A stretch of 64,000 nt of DNA from Neobacillus mesonae (GCF_023715155.1 NZ_JAMBNQ010000002.1:273154-337153); one strand, 5' to 3'. Positions 1 to 9,272 are shown, counted from the stretch's first letter. Numbers and translations are program-made. The notes: generated by a model not told the origin, from the sequence alone.

Positions 1-460
1 GTTAGCAGGCACATTCCACGGCCGGATTACGGCGGGTACGAAAGAGGTTGCGGAAGCCGTATTGGATGGAAAAGGCTGGACGAAAGCGGCCAGGAAAATC
101 CCGCTGGCGGGGACCCTTATTTCTATTGGGGCAAATGCAGGAGAAATTTGGGACCCGGCGAATGCCAATAAGACCTTTGCGGAAAAAACAGGCAGAGCGG
201 CTGCTGGATTTACATCAGATCTTGTAGCCATTTCCGGCGGTGTAAAAGTCGGCGCTATGATTGGCAGTATCGGCGGCCCGGCTGGTATTATTATCGGCGG
301 TGCTGTCGGGGGTGTAGTAGGTGCTGTGGCAAGTACGGTTTTTGAAGATCAAATCAAGGAAGTCGGTGAAAAGGCCGGCGCATTGGTCGACAGCGGGATT
401 AAAGCAGCATCATCAGGTATTGGAAAAGCTTTTAAATCAGTAGGAAGCTGGTTTAAATAG
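1..460 (+). CDS. C-terminus of a T7SS effector-like protein (partial)
   Basis: The reading frame is open from base 2 to the TAG at 458-460, so the gene starts upstream of the window and only about 152 C-terminal residues are seen. A TTG at 62 could be called a start, but the frame runs through it. The visible part holds a long Gly/Ala/Ile-rich segment with glycine-zipper spacing (GAMIGSIGGPAGIIIGGAVG and following), then an amphipathic Gly/Ser/Lys tail ending in SVGSWFK. Glycine-zipper C-termini are known in membrane-depolarising T7SS toxins such as staphylococcal TspA. The position directly before a small membrane protein and an essC operon fits an effector. The N-terminal targeting domain (for example LXG) is not visible, so the class is inferred. 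Confidence 0.7.
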   Translation, partial: LAGTFHGRITAGTKEVAEAVLDGKGWTKAARKIPLAGTLISIGANAGEIWDPANANKTFAEKTGRAAAGFTSDLVAISGGVKVGAMIGSIGGPAGIIIGGAVGGVVGAVASTVFEDQIKEVGEKAGALVDSGIKAASSGIGKAFKSVGSWFK

Positions 461-480
461 TAAAAAGGTTAGGGTGAATT

Positions 481-816
481 ATGACACCGGAAACATTGGA
501 AATCATCAGAGGTTTGATTGTTTATTATTTATGTATCCAAGTAATATATAGTGTTTTAATTATGATTTTTGGACAGATGATCCTGAATATTTATGAGGCA
601 GGGTATTATGAAAATCCCCGGAATCTTTTTGAAAAAGTACTGACGTTCATCGTGAACTTCTTTTTTGGGGCAGGGGCTTTTATTGCCAAAAAGGTGAAAA
701 AGTACTCATGGGCAAAACGGAAACTTCTCATGCTGATGGCAAATATTATTCTGTTTATTGCCAGCGTCATTATCTACTATATTCTTAAATTTATATTGGA
801 AGCTATTTTTCTATAG
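481..816 (+). CDS. Small multi-pass membrane protein, probable immunity protein
   Basis: A 111-residue protein starting at ATG 481, with an AGGGTG ribosome site about 8 bases before it and only 20 bases after the effector stop. It has about three hydrophobic segments: residues about 8-35, 50-65 and 82-110, with a Lys-rich stretch (KKVKKYSWAKRK) between the last two, probably cytoplasmic. No family was recognised. Toxins that damage the membrane are usually paired with a downstream membrane immunity protein, and size, topology and tight coupling fit that role. This is inference from context; it could instead be an accessory membrane component. Confidence 0.7.
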   Translation: MTPETLEIIRGLIVYYLCIQVIYSVLIMIFGQMILNIYEAGYYENPRNLFEKVLTFIVNFFFGAGAFIAKKVKKYSWAKRKLLMLMANIILFIASVIIYYILKFILEAIFL

Positions 817-831
817 AAAGGAGGGGGAGAA

Positions 832-1638
832 ATGGAGTATATTATCACGTGCACCGCTGAGGAGCTTGCGTTAATGGTCACGGTCTGCGGATATCCCGGT
901 GTTGCGAAGGGGATTGCGGAGGCATCTCTCGGTGAAAAAACGCCGCAGGAATGGGAAGCCATTATGGGGACGGCCGCCCGTCAGTTAATCCTGAAGCAGG
1001 TGTGGGACAGTGAAAAAGAAAGGCGCGATGAAGTTCCCTTTAGCGAGGAAGCACAGCAGTTTATCCGCGAATATGTGGAATCGAAATGGATGATTCGCTG
1101 TGTGCACCAAACGGGGGCCAATATTTTAATGATCCACCATGTCGGGCAGGACAAATGGATGAGCCATGTCATTGACCAGGACATGTTCCATGAATTTTCT
1201 TACATAAATGAGGAAGAAATTCCTGAAATCATCCGAAGCTATTATTCTTTTTCGGACGCACCTTCGGAAAAATCTGCATCATTCCAGCTTACGGACAAGA
1301 TGTTCGATTTACTGAGCAAGCCGGATAAGACTGAAAAGGTTAGGAAAAAGAACCGCTTTGCACCGGAAGAAGAGCAAAGCTTTGATCATTTTATCACAGA
1401 CCTGGAAAAAAATTCCTGGTTGCTGATGAATATTTCTTTTTTCAATATCCCAAGCATGGAAGCTGACCCGATTCTTGAAAATATCGTGTTCTTCCTGCCA
1501 TCAGATGCCGGCATTTGGATTGTCGAATACACGGAAGACCGGAAAACCCCTGTCCATATTGAGCTGAACACCCATGAAGAGTGGTGCGGCCTGTTAAACG
1601 GCGTGGGTACCGTGGCAGCAATGGTGAATCAGGGATAA
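832..1638 (+). CDS. Unidentified 268-aa soluble protein of the T7SS locus
   Basis: Starts at ATG 832 after a very strong AAAGGAGGGGGAG site, 15 bases after the membrane protein, so it is co-transcribed. No signal peptide or membrane helix is seen. The N-terminus (EELALMVTVCGYPGVAKGIA) looks helical and is followed by alternating strand and helix; a charged linker near residues 155-185 (KPDKTEKVRKKNRF) separates two halves. Size, two-part architecture and position near effector and secretion genes recall EspG-type ESX chaperones of mycobacteria, but no diagnostic motif was found and that comparison is only a suggestion. It could equally be an effector-specific adaptor. Confidence 0.75.
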   Translation: MEYIITCTAEELALMVTVCGYPGVAKGIAEASLGEKTPQEWEAIMGTAARQLILKQVWDSEKERRDEVPFSEEAQQFIREYVESKWMIRCVHQTGANILMIHHVGQDKWMSHVIDQDMFHEFSYINEEEIPEIIRSYYSFSDAPSEKSASFQLTDKMFDLLSKPDKTEKVRKKNRFAPEEEQSFDHFITDLEKNSWLLMNISFFNIPSMEADPILENIVFFLPSDAGIWIVEYTEDRKTPVHIELNTHEEWCGLLNGVGTVAAMVNQG

Positions 1639-1653
1639 TGGGGAACTTCATTA

Positions 1654-1893
1654 GCGGGGGGGGGATCCCCCGCGATTGTTAGTCCCGTCCTACTGTCTCA
1701 AATATCAAGGGGGAGCCCGTGATCCAAATATCACGACGGCAAGTTCATGGTATCTCACCAATCGGGTGCATGCAGCAGTTATGCCTCGCATATACTTCTT
1801 GCTTGCGCTAAGCCTTGAAGCGCGGGGATTACTGCCTGTTAATGCAGGATAAAAGCAGGATGACACCATCACGTTTGTGGTGGTTTTTGTTGT
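1654..1893 (+). ncRNA. Candidate structured RNA (HEARO/omega-RNA-like?), no nuclease ORF
   Basis: This gap before essC carries a series of short hairpins: GCGGGGG/CCCCCGC (1654-1673), CGTGAT/ATCACG (1718-1734), CACC/GGTG (1756-1768), GCTT/AAGC (1801-1813), CCTG/CAGG (about 1835-1848), and finally a strong stem ACCATCAC/GTGGTGGT (about 1865-1884) followed by TTTTTGTTGTT, which resembles an intrinsic terminator. The segment with CTCACCAATCGGGTG and later TTGAAGCGCGGGGATTAC resembles, from memory, the HEARO RNA class (guide-scaffold RNAs of IscB nucleases). No IscB-like frame is present nearby. The structure is visible; the family name is tentative. Confidence 0.4.
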
Positions 1894-1950
1894 TGATAGG
1901 AAAAAATGCCTAGCTGCCAGCTGGAAAAATGATTCCAAAGATAGTACTCA

Positions 1951-1978
1951 TTACGTAAAAAGTTCTTTATCATATAAA
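1951..1978 (+). promoter_or_regulatory. Possible sigma-A promoter for essC
   Basis: TTACGT (1951-1956), 16 bases, then TATAAA (1973-1978) precedes essC by about 50 bases. The -10 is good and the -35 weak. It lies after the terminator-like hairpin of the RNA candidate, which would otherwise cut essC off from upstream transcription. Confidence 0.35.
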
Positions 1979-2026
1979 ATATGGAAAAAATACGTAAAGT
2001 AGCAGGACTCTAGGGAGAGAACCGTC

Positions 2027-5000
2027 TTGATTTTAACACTTTTTGACCGAGGTAAGGCATTCGATATGGTCTTACCGGAAAAGATTACTGGGAGATATGT
2101 CCTGAAGACGACCAATCAAGAGGGACAGCCGCAGGACCTCATTGCCGTCGAAGCGGAAAAGGGATGCTGGTATATCAAATCCAATAAATATGCATACATA
2201 CAAGATCAAAAGAAAGCCTTGGTAGAGCCGTTTATGACCTATGCGATCCAAAGGGAAGGAGATGCCGCAGCACTCCTGTATGCCGAACCCTACAGTGAGG
2301 ACCGCAACGAGTTTACCAGGCATATTGCCGCATCCGCCAGCATTAAAATCGGCCGGCTAAAGGAGAACCATATTTGTTTTACCAACAAATTGGTGTCAGG
2401 CACCCATGCCGTGATCGAATATAAAGGAGACGGGCAGGCTGTCATTCGCGATTTAAACAGTGCGAACGGCACCTATGTCAACGGCGGGAGAGTTTCGGAA
2501 CATGTTCTTGCCATTGGCGACGTGATAACGATTATGGGCCTGAAGATTATTTTTAATGGAAAACTACTTTCCTTAAATAACCCGCACCAGCAGGTCTTTT
2601 TGAACCGGAATGCATTCAAGCTGCATATCGTGAGTGAGCCTGCACCCGAAGAAGATGATGGGCTCGATGACTTCCAGAATGTGGAGGATACAGCTGAATT
2701 ATTTTACCGCTCGCCAAGGTTTAAACGCGAGATTGAACGGAAGATGATTAAAATTGACCCGCCGCCAGCTCCTAACCAATTAGAGGAGACGCCGCTCATG
2801 CTGCTTCTCGGCCCATCGATTACGATGGGAATGGGGTCGCTTGCAACCGGGGTGTTCGCAGTTATGAACGTGACGCGGTCAAATGGCGACTGGATGTATG
2901 CGATGCCGACCTTAATCATGTCTGTCAGCATGCTGCTTGGGATGATTCTCTGGCCGATTTTAACGAAGCGCTATGAAAAGAAACGCAAAATCGCCCATGA
3001 AAAGAAGCGCCAGGAAAAATACAGTGCCTATATTGAAGAAATGAAACAGGTCATCGCGAAAGAATGTGAGTACCAATGGGATATCTTGCACGAAAACCAT
3101 ATCCCGCTTGCAAACTGCCTGAACCGAATCGACAACCGCGAACGCACATTGTGGGAGCGGGTCATCGGGCAGAATGACTTTTTGAAAATAAGAGTCGGGA
3201 TTGGCAATCTGCCGTTGGCTGCTGATATCAAGTACCCAGAGAAAAAATTTGCCCTTGAGGATGACAATCTGCGGGATGCTCTTTATGAATTAGCGGAGAC
3301 GCCGCAAATCCTCAAACAGGTGCCGATTACGATTTCCCTGATGGAAGAACGAGTCAGCGGGATTATCGGCAAGCGGGAAAAAGTAACTTCCTTTGTCAAA
3401 GGAATGATTTTTCAATTAGCCGCTTTACATAGTTATGATGAGTTGAAATTTGTCTTTTTGTACGATGAAAGTGAAGCAGATGTATGGAAGTTTGCGAAAT
3501 GGCTGCCACACGTCTGGAATGAAACGAAGAGCATGCGCTTCATTGCCGCTGATGCAAACGAAGCGAAGGAACTGTCTTCCTTTTTTGAAAAAGAAATGGC
3601 GGCAAGAACTGAGCGTCTGATGAATGGACCGGAAGATGCGGAAATGTCGCCGCATTATGTGGTGTTCTCAATGAGCCGGGAGCTTGCGGCGAAAACGGAA
3701 ATAATTAACCAGCTGTTAAAAGAAAAGCAGCAGCTCGGATTCAGTTTGGTCACACTGTATGACGAACTGGAACACCTGCCAAAAGAATGCTCCAATGTGG
3801 TGGAACTGCCAGGGCTCGAAAAGGCCGGGAAAAACTACAGCAAGGGCGAATTGGGCGAGGTGCAGCCGGAGAATATCGGAAAAATTTACGACAAAGATGA
3901 TATTTCAGGCAAATACCTGCCGTTTATACCGGATATTTATATGACACGCGATGCCGAAGAAATGGCGGTGAAGCTTGCCAATATCGAATTGGCATCATCC
4001 GCAGCGGCCTACACATTGCCGGATATGATGACATTTTTAGAAATGTTCGGGGTCGGCAAGGTCGAACACCTAAATGCTTTAACACGATGGAAAGAGAACA
4101 ATCCAACACGGACGCTGGAAGCACCGATTGGCGTGGGCCGCACCGGCGAACCGTTCCTGCTGGATCTACATGAGAAATTCCATGGACCGCACGGCTTGAT
4201 TGCCGGAATGACCGGTTCTGGAAAAAGTGAATTCATCATGACGTTCATTCTGTCGCTTGCGGTAAACTACCACCCGGATGAAGTGGCTTTTATTTTAATC
4301 GACTATAAAGGCGGCGGAATGGCCAATGCCTTCTTGAACCTGCCGCATCTTGCCGGTACGATCACCAACTTAGACGGTGCCGCAGTGAAGCGGTCACTGA
4401 TTTCAATCCAAAGTGAATTGAAGCGGCGCCAGGCAATTTTTAGCGAAACAAGCAGACGCTTGAACGAAAGCAATATCGATATTTATAAATACCAAAAACT
4501 GTACCGCGAAGGTGTCGTGCGTGAGCCGCTGCAGCATTTGTTCATGATTTCCGACGAGTTTGCTGAGTTAAAAACACAGCAGCCGGAGTTTATGGAACAG
4601 CTTGTCAGCGCGGCCCGGATAGGCCGGAGCCTTGGCGTCCATTTGATTTTAGCCACACAAAAGCCTTCCGGTGTCGTGGACGATCAAATTTGGAGTAACA
4701 GTAAATTCCGCATCAGCTTGAAGGTGCAGGAAAAAGCGGACAGTATGGAGGTCATAAAACGTCCGGATGCAGCAGAATTATCGCAGACAGGCCGGTTCTA
4801 TTTGCAGGTCGGCTATAACGAATTGTTCGAACTTGGGCAGTCGGCATGGGCCGGTGCACCGTACTATCCGGCTGATAAGGTGGAAAAACGCAAAGATGAC
4901 GGCATTACCGTCATTGATCACTTAGGCCGCGCCATCAAAAGTGCGCGGATTGACAAGCGAAAAGGTAAGATAAAAAATCCGCCGAAACAGATTGATGAAG

Positions 5001-6700
5001 TGACGAAGTACTTGGAGAACTTAGCAGACCAAGAGGGGATTTCGGTGAAGCCGCTGTGGCTTGAGCCGATTCCTGCGGATGTGTTTGTCGATGAGTTGAA
5101 GGGGAAATATCGTGTCGGGGCTGGTGCGGCGTCACGCCATTTCAACCTCAACCCGGTTATCGGCGAATACGACGATCCAGCCCGCCAGCGCCAGCTGTTA
5201 TTGAGGCTGCCGATCACTCAGGAAGGGAACACGATTGTTTATGGTGTGGCCGGAAGCGGAAAAACAACTTTCCTGACAACGCTGATGTATTCATTAATGG
5301 AAGAGCACACGCCGGAAGAAGTCAACATCTATGCGCTTGACTTCGGCTCAGAAACGCTGAGCTGGTATCAGGGCGCACCACATGTCGGCGATGTGATGCT
5401 GTCACATGAAGCAGAAAAAATCGATAATCTCTTTAAAATGCTTGGGAGTGAAGTAGCCACAAGGAAAAAACGGTTTACTCAATATGGCGGCGACTTTAAA
5501 ATGTACAACGAAATGGCGGATGAGCCGGTACCGGCCATTGTAGTGATGATCCACAACTACTCCGCCTTTTCCGAGACCTATGAACAATTTGAAGAAATGA
5601 TTTCCTATTTAACACGTGAAGGAACGAAGTATGGTCTTTATTTCGTTGTGACCGCATTGAATACAGGTGCAGTCCGCTACAAACTGCTGCAGAACTTTAA
5701 GCAGATGTATGTATTGCAGCTCAATGACACGACTGAATACTCAGCTGTTTTAGGTAATGTGGACGGCGTGTACCCGTCGAAGTTTAAAGGACGGGGGATT
5801 TTCAAAGCGGATGAAGTTTATGAATTCCAGACCGCGCAAATCTCAGAGGCGGCGTCACGGGACGTGTATCGCTTTGTCACTAACTACTGCCAAAGCTGGC
5901 AGCAGAAGTGGAATAAGGCCGGGGCGAAGCGGATTCCGATTTTACCGGAAACCGTCGACCTTGACTATCTGCGGGATGATATTCAGTTTGGGCAAGGGCT
6001 GCCGGTTGGTGTGGAAAAAGCAACACTGAAGGTCGCAAACTATGATTTCGCTGGGCAATATATCACGTTGACCGCTGCGGCAGATGCCAGTGAGAGTACT
6101 GCGTTCCTGCAGGGACTTGCTGAAATAGCAGCCGTAAAAGGCGACAGTGAAGTAATCGTCCTTGACCCTGAGGAGGACTTTACGGAAGACAGCTGTATCG
6201 GGTACCAATATGTGACCGGAAGTAAGCCATTAGAAGATAAAATTGTGGAATTGTTCAACATGCTGGTGTATCGCAATAACACCTCGAAGGATGCCATTGA
6301 AGCCGGCCTCGAAGCGCCGGTGTTCGGGGAGGTAATGGTGATTATTCATGCATTCAACGAATTGAACGAACAATTATCCGAAGACGGACGCGATAAACTG
6401 AAGGTATTTTTAGAAAAAGGAAATGGGTTGAACGTATCGTTTGTTATCGGGGATGCAGCCGACAAATTCAACTCCATTACGTATGAATCCTGGTTCCAAC
6501 AGCATGTATCGCTACACGATGCGATATGGGTCGGCAACGGGATCGCCGACCAATATGTGCTGAAACTCGCGAAATTTTCAAACGGGCTGTATGAGGAACT
6601 GGCGGACGGCTTCGGCTACATCATCCGCAAAGGAAAAGTCTCGCAGGTGAAACTGCTGACATCAGCGGCTAGGGAAGAGGAGGCTGTGCAATATGTCTAA
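2027..6700 (+). CDS. essC: EssC-type T7SS ATPase with N-terminal FHA domain
   Basis: A 1557-residue protein; TTG start at 2027 chosen for the GGGAGAG site 8 bases upstream. It is the membrane motor that recognises WXG100 substrates and drives export. An FHA domain lies near residues 105-160 with the phosphothreonine-binding signature intact (IGRLKE, SGTHA, NSANGTYVNG). Two membrane helices lie near residues 255-310. FtsK/SpoIIIE domain 1 has GMTGSGKS near residue 726 and an IDYKGGG Walker B region; domain 2 has GVAGSGKT near 1072 with LDFGSE; a C-terminal third domain lacks a clear Walker A. The length is near that of staphylococcal EssC. The 3' end overlaps the next gene by 8 bases, showing translational coupling. 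Confidence 0.95.
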   Translation: MILTLFDRGKAFDMVLPEKITGRYVLKTTNQEGQPQDLIAVEAEKGCWYIKSNKYAYIQDQKKALVEPFMTYAIQREGDAAALLYAEPYSEDRNEFTRHIAASASIKIGRLKENHICFTNKLVSGTHAVIEYKGDGQAVIRDLNSANGTYVNGGRVSEHVLAIGDVITIMGLKIIFNGKLLSLNNPHQQVFLNRNAFKLHIVSEPAPEEDDGLDDFQNVEDTAELFYRSPRFKREIERKMIKIDPPPAPNQLEETPLMLLLGPSITMGMGSLATGVFAVMNVTRSNGDWMYAMPTLIMSVSMLLGMILWPILTKRYEKKRKIAHEKKRQEKYSAYIEEMKQVIAKECEYQWDILHENHIPLANCLNRIDNRERTLWERVIGQNDFLKIRVGIGNLPLAADIKYPEKKFALEDDNLRDALYELAETPQILKQVPITISLMEERVSGIIGKREKVTSFVKGMIFQLAALHSYDELKFVFLYDESEADVWKFAKWLPHVWNETKSMRFIAADANEAKELSSFFEKEMAARTERLMNGPEDAEMSPHYVVFSMSRELAAKTEIINQLLKEKQQLGFSLVTLYDELEHLPKECSNVVELPGLEKAGKNYSKGELGEVQPENIGKIYDKDDISGKYLPFIPDIYMTRDAEEMAVKLANIELASSAAAYTLPDMMTFLEMFGVGKVEHLNALTRWKENNPTRTLEAPIGVGRTGEPFLLDLHEKFHGPHGLIAGMTGSGKSEFIMTFILSLAVNYHPDEVAFILIDYKGGGMANAFLNLPHLAGTITNLDGAAVKRSLISIQSELKRRQAIFSETSRRLNESNIDIYKYQKLYREGVVREPLQHLFMISDEFAELKTQQPEFMEQLVSAARIGRSLGVHLILATQKPSGVVDDQIWSNSKFRISLKVQEKADSMEVIKRPDAAELSQTGRFYLQVGYNELFELGQSAWAGAPYYPADKVEKRKDDGITVIDHLGRAIKSARIDKRKGKIKNPPKQIDEVTKYLENLADQEGISVKPLWLEPIPADVFVDELKGKYRVGAGAASRHFNLNPVIGEYDDPARQRQLLLRLPITQEGNTIVYGVAGSGKTTFLTTLMYSLMEEHTPEEVNIYALDFGSETLSWYQGAPHVGDVMLSHEAEKIDNLFKMLGSEVATRKKRFTQYGGDFKMYNEMADEPVPAIVVMIHNYSAFSETYEQFEEMISYLTREGTKYGLYFVVTALNTGAVRYKLLQNFKQMYVLQLNDTTEYSAVLGNVDGVYPSKFKGRGIFKADEVYEFQTAQISEAASRDVYRFVTNYCQSWQQKWNKAGAKRIPILPETVDLDYLRDDIQFGQGLPVGVEKATLKVANYDFAGQYITLTAAADASESTAFLQGLAEIAAVKGDSEVIVLDPEEDFTEDSCIGYQYVTGSKPLEDKIVELFNMLVYRNNTSKDAIEAGLEAPVFGEVMVIIHAFNELNEQLSEDGRDKLKVFLEKGNGLNVSFVIGDAADKFNSITYESWFQQHVSLHDAIWVGNGIADQYVLKLAKFSNGLYEELADGFGYIIRKGKVSQVKLLTSAAREEEAVQYV

Positions 6701-6947
6701 AATCTTAGTCGAAGTCTACAGCCCTGCTGCCGGCAGCAGCTATGACGCGTTCATCCCGCTCGAAAGCAAAATGTACGAAGTAGCTTATCTGCTGGCCAAC
6801 ACCGTATCAGAGCTATCCCAAGGCTATTTCAAGGCAAACCCCGAGCAGACCATCATCTGCGACCGGTCCACCGGCCAGGTATTTGATATCAATCGGACGG
6901 TGGAAGAACTAGGACTGGAGAATGGCGCGAAATTGATGCTGCTTTAA
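6693..6947 (+). CDS. esaB: EsaB/YukD-like ubiquitin-fold T7SS protein
   Basis: An 84-residue protein starting at ATG 6693 inside the essC 3' end, with GGGAAGAGGAGG at 6672-6683 as ribosome site. Size, the beta-grasp-like pattern (ILVEVYSPAAGSSYDAFIPL, then helix, then TIICDRSTGQVFDIN and an ELGLENGAKLMLL tail) and its place beside essC match the YukD/EsaB ubiquitin-like family of T7SSb loci. EsaB-type proteins are cytosolic regulators or cofactors of the machine. No Gly-Gly tail is present, as expected for this family. The overlap with essC makes co-translation likely. Confidence 0.85.
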   Translation: MSKILVEVYSPAAGSSYDAFIPLESKMYEVAYLLANTVSELSQGYFKANPEQTIICDRSTGQVFDINRTVEELGLENGAKLMLL

Positions 6948-6959
6948 GGCGTTGCGTTG

Positions 6960-8140
6960 TGACAAAATCTTTTAAAGTCGCTATTGAAGACAAAAGGGGT
7001 TGTTTGAAAAGGGAAACTGTCTTTCAAGGGGACTCTTGGAGACAAAAAGACTTGCGGGAAGTGTGGAATTGTCTTTAATAGTGCGTCTTGAAGGCAAAAA
7101 GTGCTACGGAAGTTGAAAAACTGTCTTTCATAAGCAGGATGAAGGACAGAAAGGGTTGCAGACTATGAGAAACTGTCTTTCATAGAGGGTATGAAGGACA
7201 GAAAAGGTTGAGGACCATGAGAAATTGTCTTTCATAAGCAGGATGAAGGACAGAAAAGGTTGAGGACCATGAGGAACTGTCTTTCATAGAGGGTATGAAG
7301 GACAGAAAAGGTAGAAGACCATGAGGAACTGTCTTTCATAAGCAGGATGAAGGACAGAAAGGGTAGAAGACCATGAGAAACTGTCTTTCATAGGGGGTAT
7401 GAAGGACAGAAAGGGCTTTAAACCATGAGAAATTGTCTTTCATAGAGGGTATGAAGGACAGAAAAGGTTGAGGACCATGAGAAACTGTCTTTCATAAGCA
7501 GGATGAAGGACAGAAAGGGTTGCAGACCATGAGAAACTGTCTTTCATAGAGGGGATGAAGGACAGAAAGGGTTGCAAGCCATGAAAAACTGTCTTTCATA
7601 AGCAGGATGAAGGACAGAAAGGGTTGCAGACCATGAGGAACTGTCTTTCATAAGCAGGATGAAGGACAGAAGAGGCTTTAAACCATGAGAAATTGTCTTT
7701 CATAGAGGGTATGAAGGACAGAAAAGGTTGCAAACCATGAGAAATTGTCTTTCATAAGCAGGAAGGACAGAAAAGGTAGAAGACCATGGAAAACTGTCTT
7801 TCATAAGCAGGATGAAGGACAGAAAAGGTTGGAAACCATGTAAAACTGTCTTTCATAAGCAGGATGAAGGACAGAAAAGGTTGGAAACCATGTAAAACTG
7901 TCTTTCATAAGCAGGATGAAGGACAGAAAAGGTTGAGGACCATGAGAAATTGTCTTTCATAGAGGGTATGAAGGACAGAAAAGGTAGAAGACCAAGAGAA
8001 ACTGTCTTTCATAAGCAGGATGAAGGACAGAAAGGGTTGCAAACCAAGAGAAACTGTCCTTCATAAGCAGGATGAAGGACAGAAAAGGTCGGTCTCCATT
8101 GGAACTGTCTTTAATAAAGTCTCTTAAAGACAAATCCTTT
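6960..8140 (+). repeat. 52-bp tandem hairpin-repeat array 1 (about 19 regular copies)
   Basis: Regular units begin near 7121, 7173, 7225, 7277, 7329, 7381, 7433 and so on to 8054, at a 52-bp period (one unit is 3 bp shorter near 7745). Each unit holds CTGTCTTTCAT, a 7-base loop (usually AAGCAGG or AGAGGGT) and ATGAAGGACAG, which pair as an 11-bp stem with one G-U wobble, so the unit folds better as RNA than as DNA. Spacers (AAAGGTTGAGGACCATGAGAAA and variants) are partly conserved. Degenerate copies flank it at 6960-7120 and 8105-8140. No coding sequence is supported within it. Confidence 0.95.
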
Positions 8141-8224
8141 GCTAAATCCTAGCAAACTGTCTTTTATAGAAGCACAAAGCAGGGAGTTCGGGTTTCGATG
8201 GGACCCAATTCGAATTTGGAAGGC

Positions 8225-8411
8225 CGGCTTTGTCCCATAGAGAGTTCTATGAGACAGAATCACCTATCGGAAGGTGGTTTTAGTCCCATAGACAGCACCT
8301 ATGAGGCAAATTACAAGAGGTCAGATAAGCATCCCATAGCGAACGCTTAAAAGACAAGAAGTCCCTTTCCGCCCCCTCTTGGTCCCACAGCACCTAAAAG
8401 AATAATAGAAT
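8225..8411 (+). repeat. Variant hairpin repeats with GTCCCATAG core
   Basis: Downstream of the 52-bp array are a few related palindromes: TTGTCCCATAG...CTATGAGACAGA (about 8229-8261), TAGTCCCATAG...CCTATGAGGCAAA (about 8280-8311) and poorer copies to about 8400. The layout of a short palindrome starting GTC and ending GAC matches the main array, but the core differs. Similar copies recur at 26.34-26.55 kb. The rest of the gap up to 8590 holds short GCAAAAGCC repeats (about 8525-8565). Confidence 0.7.
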
Positions 8412-8439
8412 CAAGGCTCTATTTTTAAAACTATAAAAA

Positions 8440-8475
8440 ACTGTCCGCCCCAGGCGTACAAATGTCCACGAAGGT
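8440..8475 (+). repeat. Inverted-repeat copy flanking the esx pair (left)
   Basis: CTGTCC...GGCGTACAAATGTCCACGA here matches the reverse complement of 9316-9349 (CTCGTGGACATTTGTATGCG...GGACAG). The two copies face each other around the two WXG100 genes. Confidence 0.65.
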
Positions 8476-8611
8476 CGTCAGGCACCGCTAATCAGGCTGC
8501 CAAGACGGCAAAAACTACAAAAATCACAAAAGCCGCAAACAGCGCAAAAGCCGCAAAAGCCGCACCCTGTAAAATGGTGCAGCTCAAACAAGATTAAAGG
8601 AGGTGATAGGA

Positions 8612-8914
8612 ATGGCAAGATCCATTATGGTTGATCCAGCGAGACTGGAGGAAGCATCTGCTAAGATTGATGCGCAATCTGCGGAATATGAAAAGCTTTA
8701 TAAAGCACTTTTTAATGAAGTAGATGGGATGCAGGCAGCTTGGCAAGGTCAGGATAACGTAGCATATACTACCCAAATCAAAGGCTTCATGGATGATTTC
8801 CAAAAGATGTCCCAGCTGATGAGACAGTACTCTGAATTTTTAAAGATGAGTGCAAAAACATACCGCAATACTCAAAATGACATCGTTTCGGCAGCGAAGC
8901 GTTTAACAAACTAA
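8612..8914 (+). CDS. WXG100 family protein (ESX substrate)
   Basis: A 100-residue protein; ATG 8612 chosen because AAAGGAGGTGAT at 8596-8607 is an ideal ribosome site for it. It is a helix-turn-helix hairpin protein with the WXG turn as AAWQGQ near residue 46 and a second helix QYSEFLKMSAKTYRNTQNDI. WXG100 proteins form dimers, are exported by EssC-type machines and can also activate the ATPase. No YxxxD/E tail is obvious apart from YRNTQND near residue 85, which may serve. The gene is separated from esaB by the repeat array but lies just before a second WXG100 gene, as expected of an EsxA/EsxB-like pair. Confidence 0.93.
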   Translation: MARSIMVDPARLEEASAKIDAQSAEYEKLYKALFNEVDGMQAAWQGQDNVAYTTQIKGFMDDFQKMSQLMRQYSEFLKMSAKTYRNTQNDIVSAAKRLTN

Positions 8915-8949
8915 TAAACTAATAAACACAATAGAGGAGGTGCTGAAAA

Positions 8950-9252
8950 ATGGCAGTAGAAGGAATTAAAATTACCCTCAACCAGGTGTCAAGCACGGCG
9001 AACCAAATCCGCACGCTGAACAACCAGCTGACAGATCGTCTTGCAGATATCAGAAAAGAAATGAATGCCTTACAAAACACCTGGAATTCTGATGCATCCA
9101 ATACCATCAGAAACAACTTTAACGCCCTGCAGCCGAAGTTTGAAAACTTCCGCCAAATCGTGGACAGCTATGGAAAATTCCTTGACCAAACAGTAAATTC
9201 ATATGATTCCACAGAATCAGCCATCAACAACAACGCCAGCGCATTCAGATAA
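8950..9252 (+). CDS. Second WXG100-like protein, WNS variant
   Basis: A 100-residue protein starting at ATG 8950 after GAGGAGGTG at 8934-8942, 35 bases after the first WXG100 gene. It has the same size and helical hairpin layout; the turn reads NTWNSDAS, so the Gly of WXG is Ser. Near the C-terminus SYGKFLDQTVNSYDSTESA gives a YDSTE sequence consistent with the YxxxD/E export signal. It probably pairs with its neighbour as a heterodimer, although self-association is also possible. Confidence 0.92.
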   Translation: MAVEGIKITLNQVSSTANQIRTLNNQLTDRLADIRKEMNALQNTWNSDASNTIRNNFNALQPKFENFRQIVDSYGKFLDQTVNSYDSTESAINNNASAFR

Positions 9253-9272
9253 TTTGAGCGCTCCGGCTAAAG

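Noticed and set aside
1705..1938. Minus-strand 77-residue frame in the essC leader gap
   Set aside because: It overlaps the structured-RNA candidate and has no ribosome site or family match.
6960..8140. CRISPR array
   Set aside because: Units are palindromic with partly conserved spacers, and no cas genes are present; spacers are not unique sequences.
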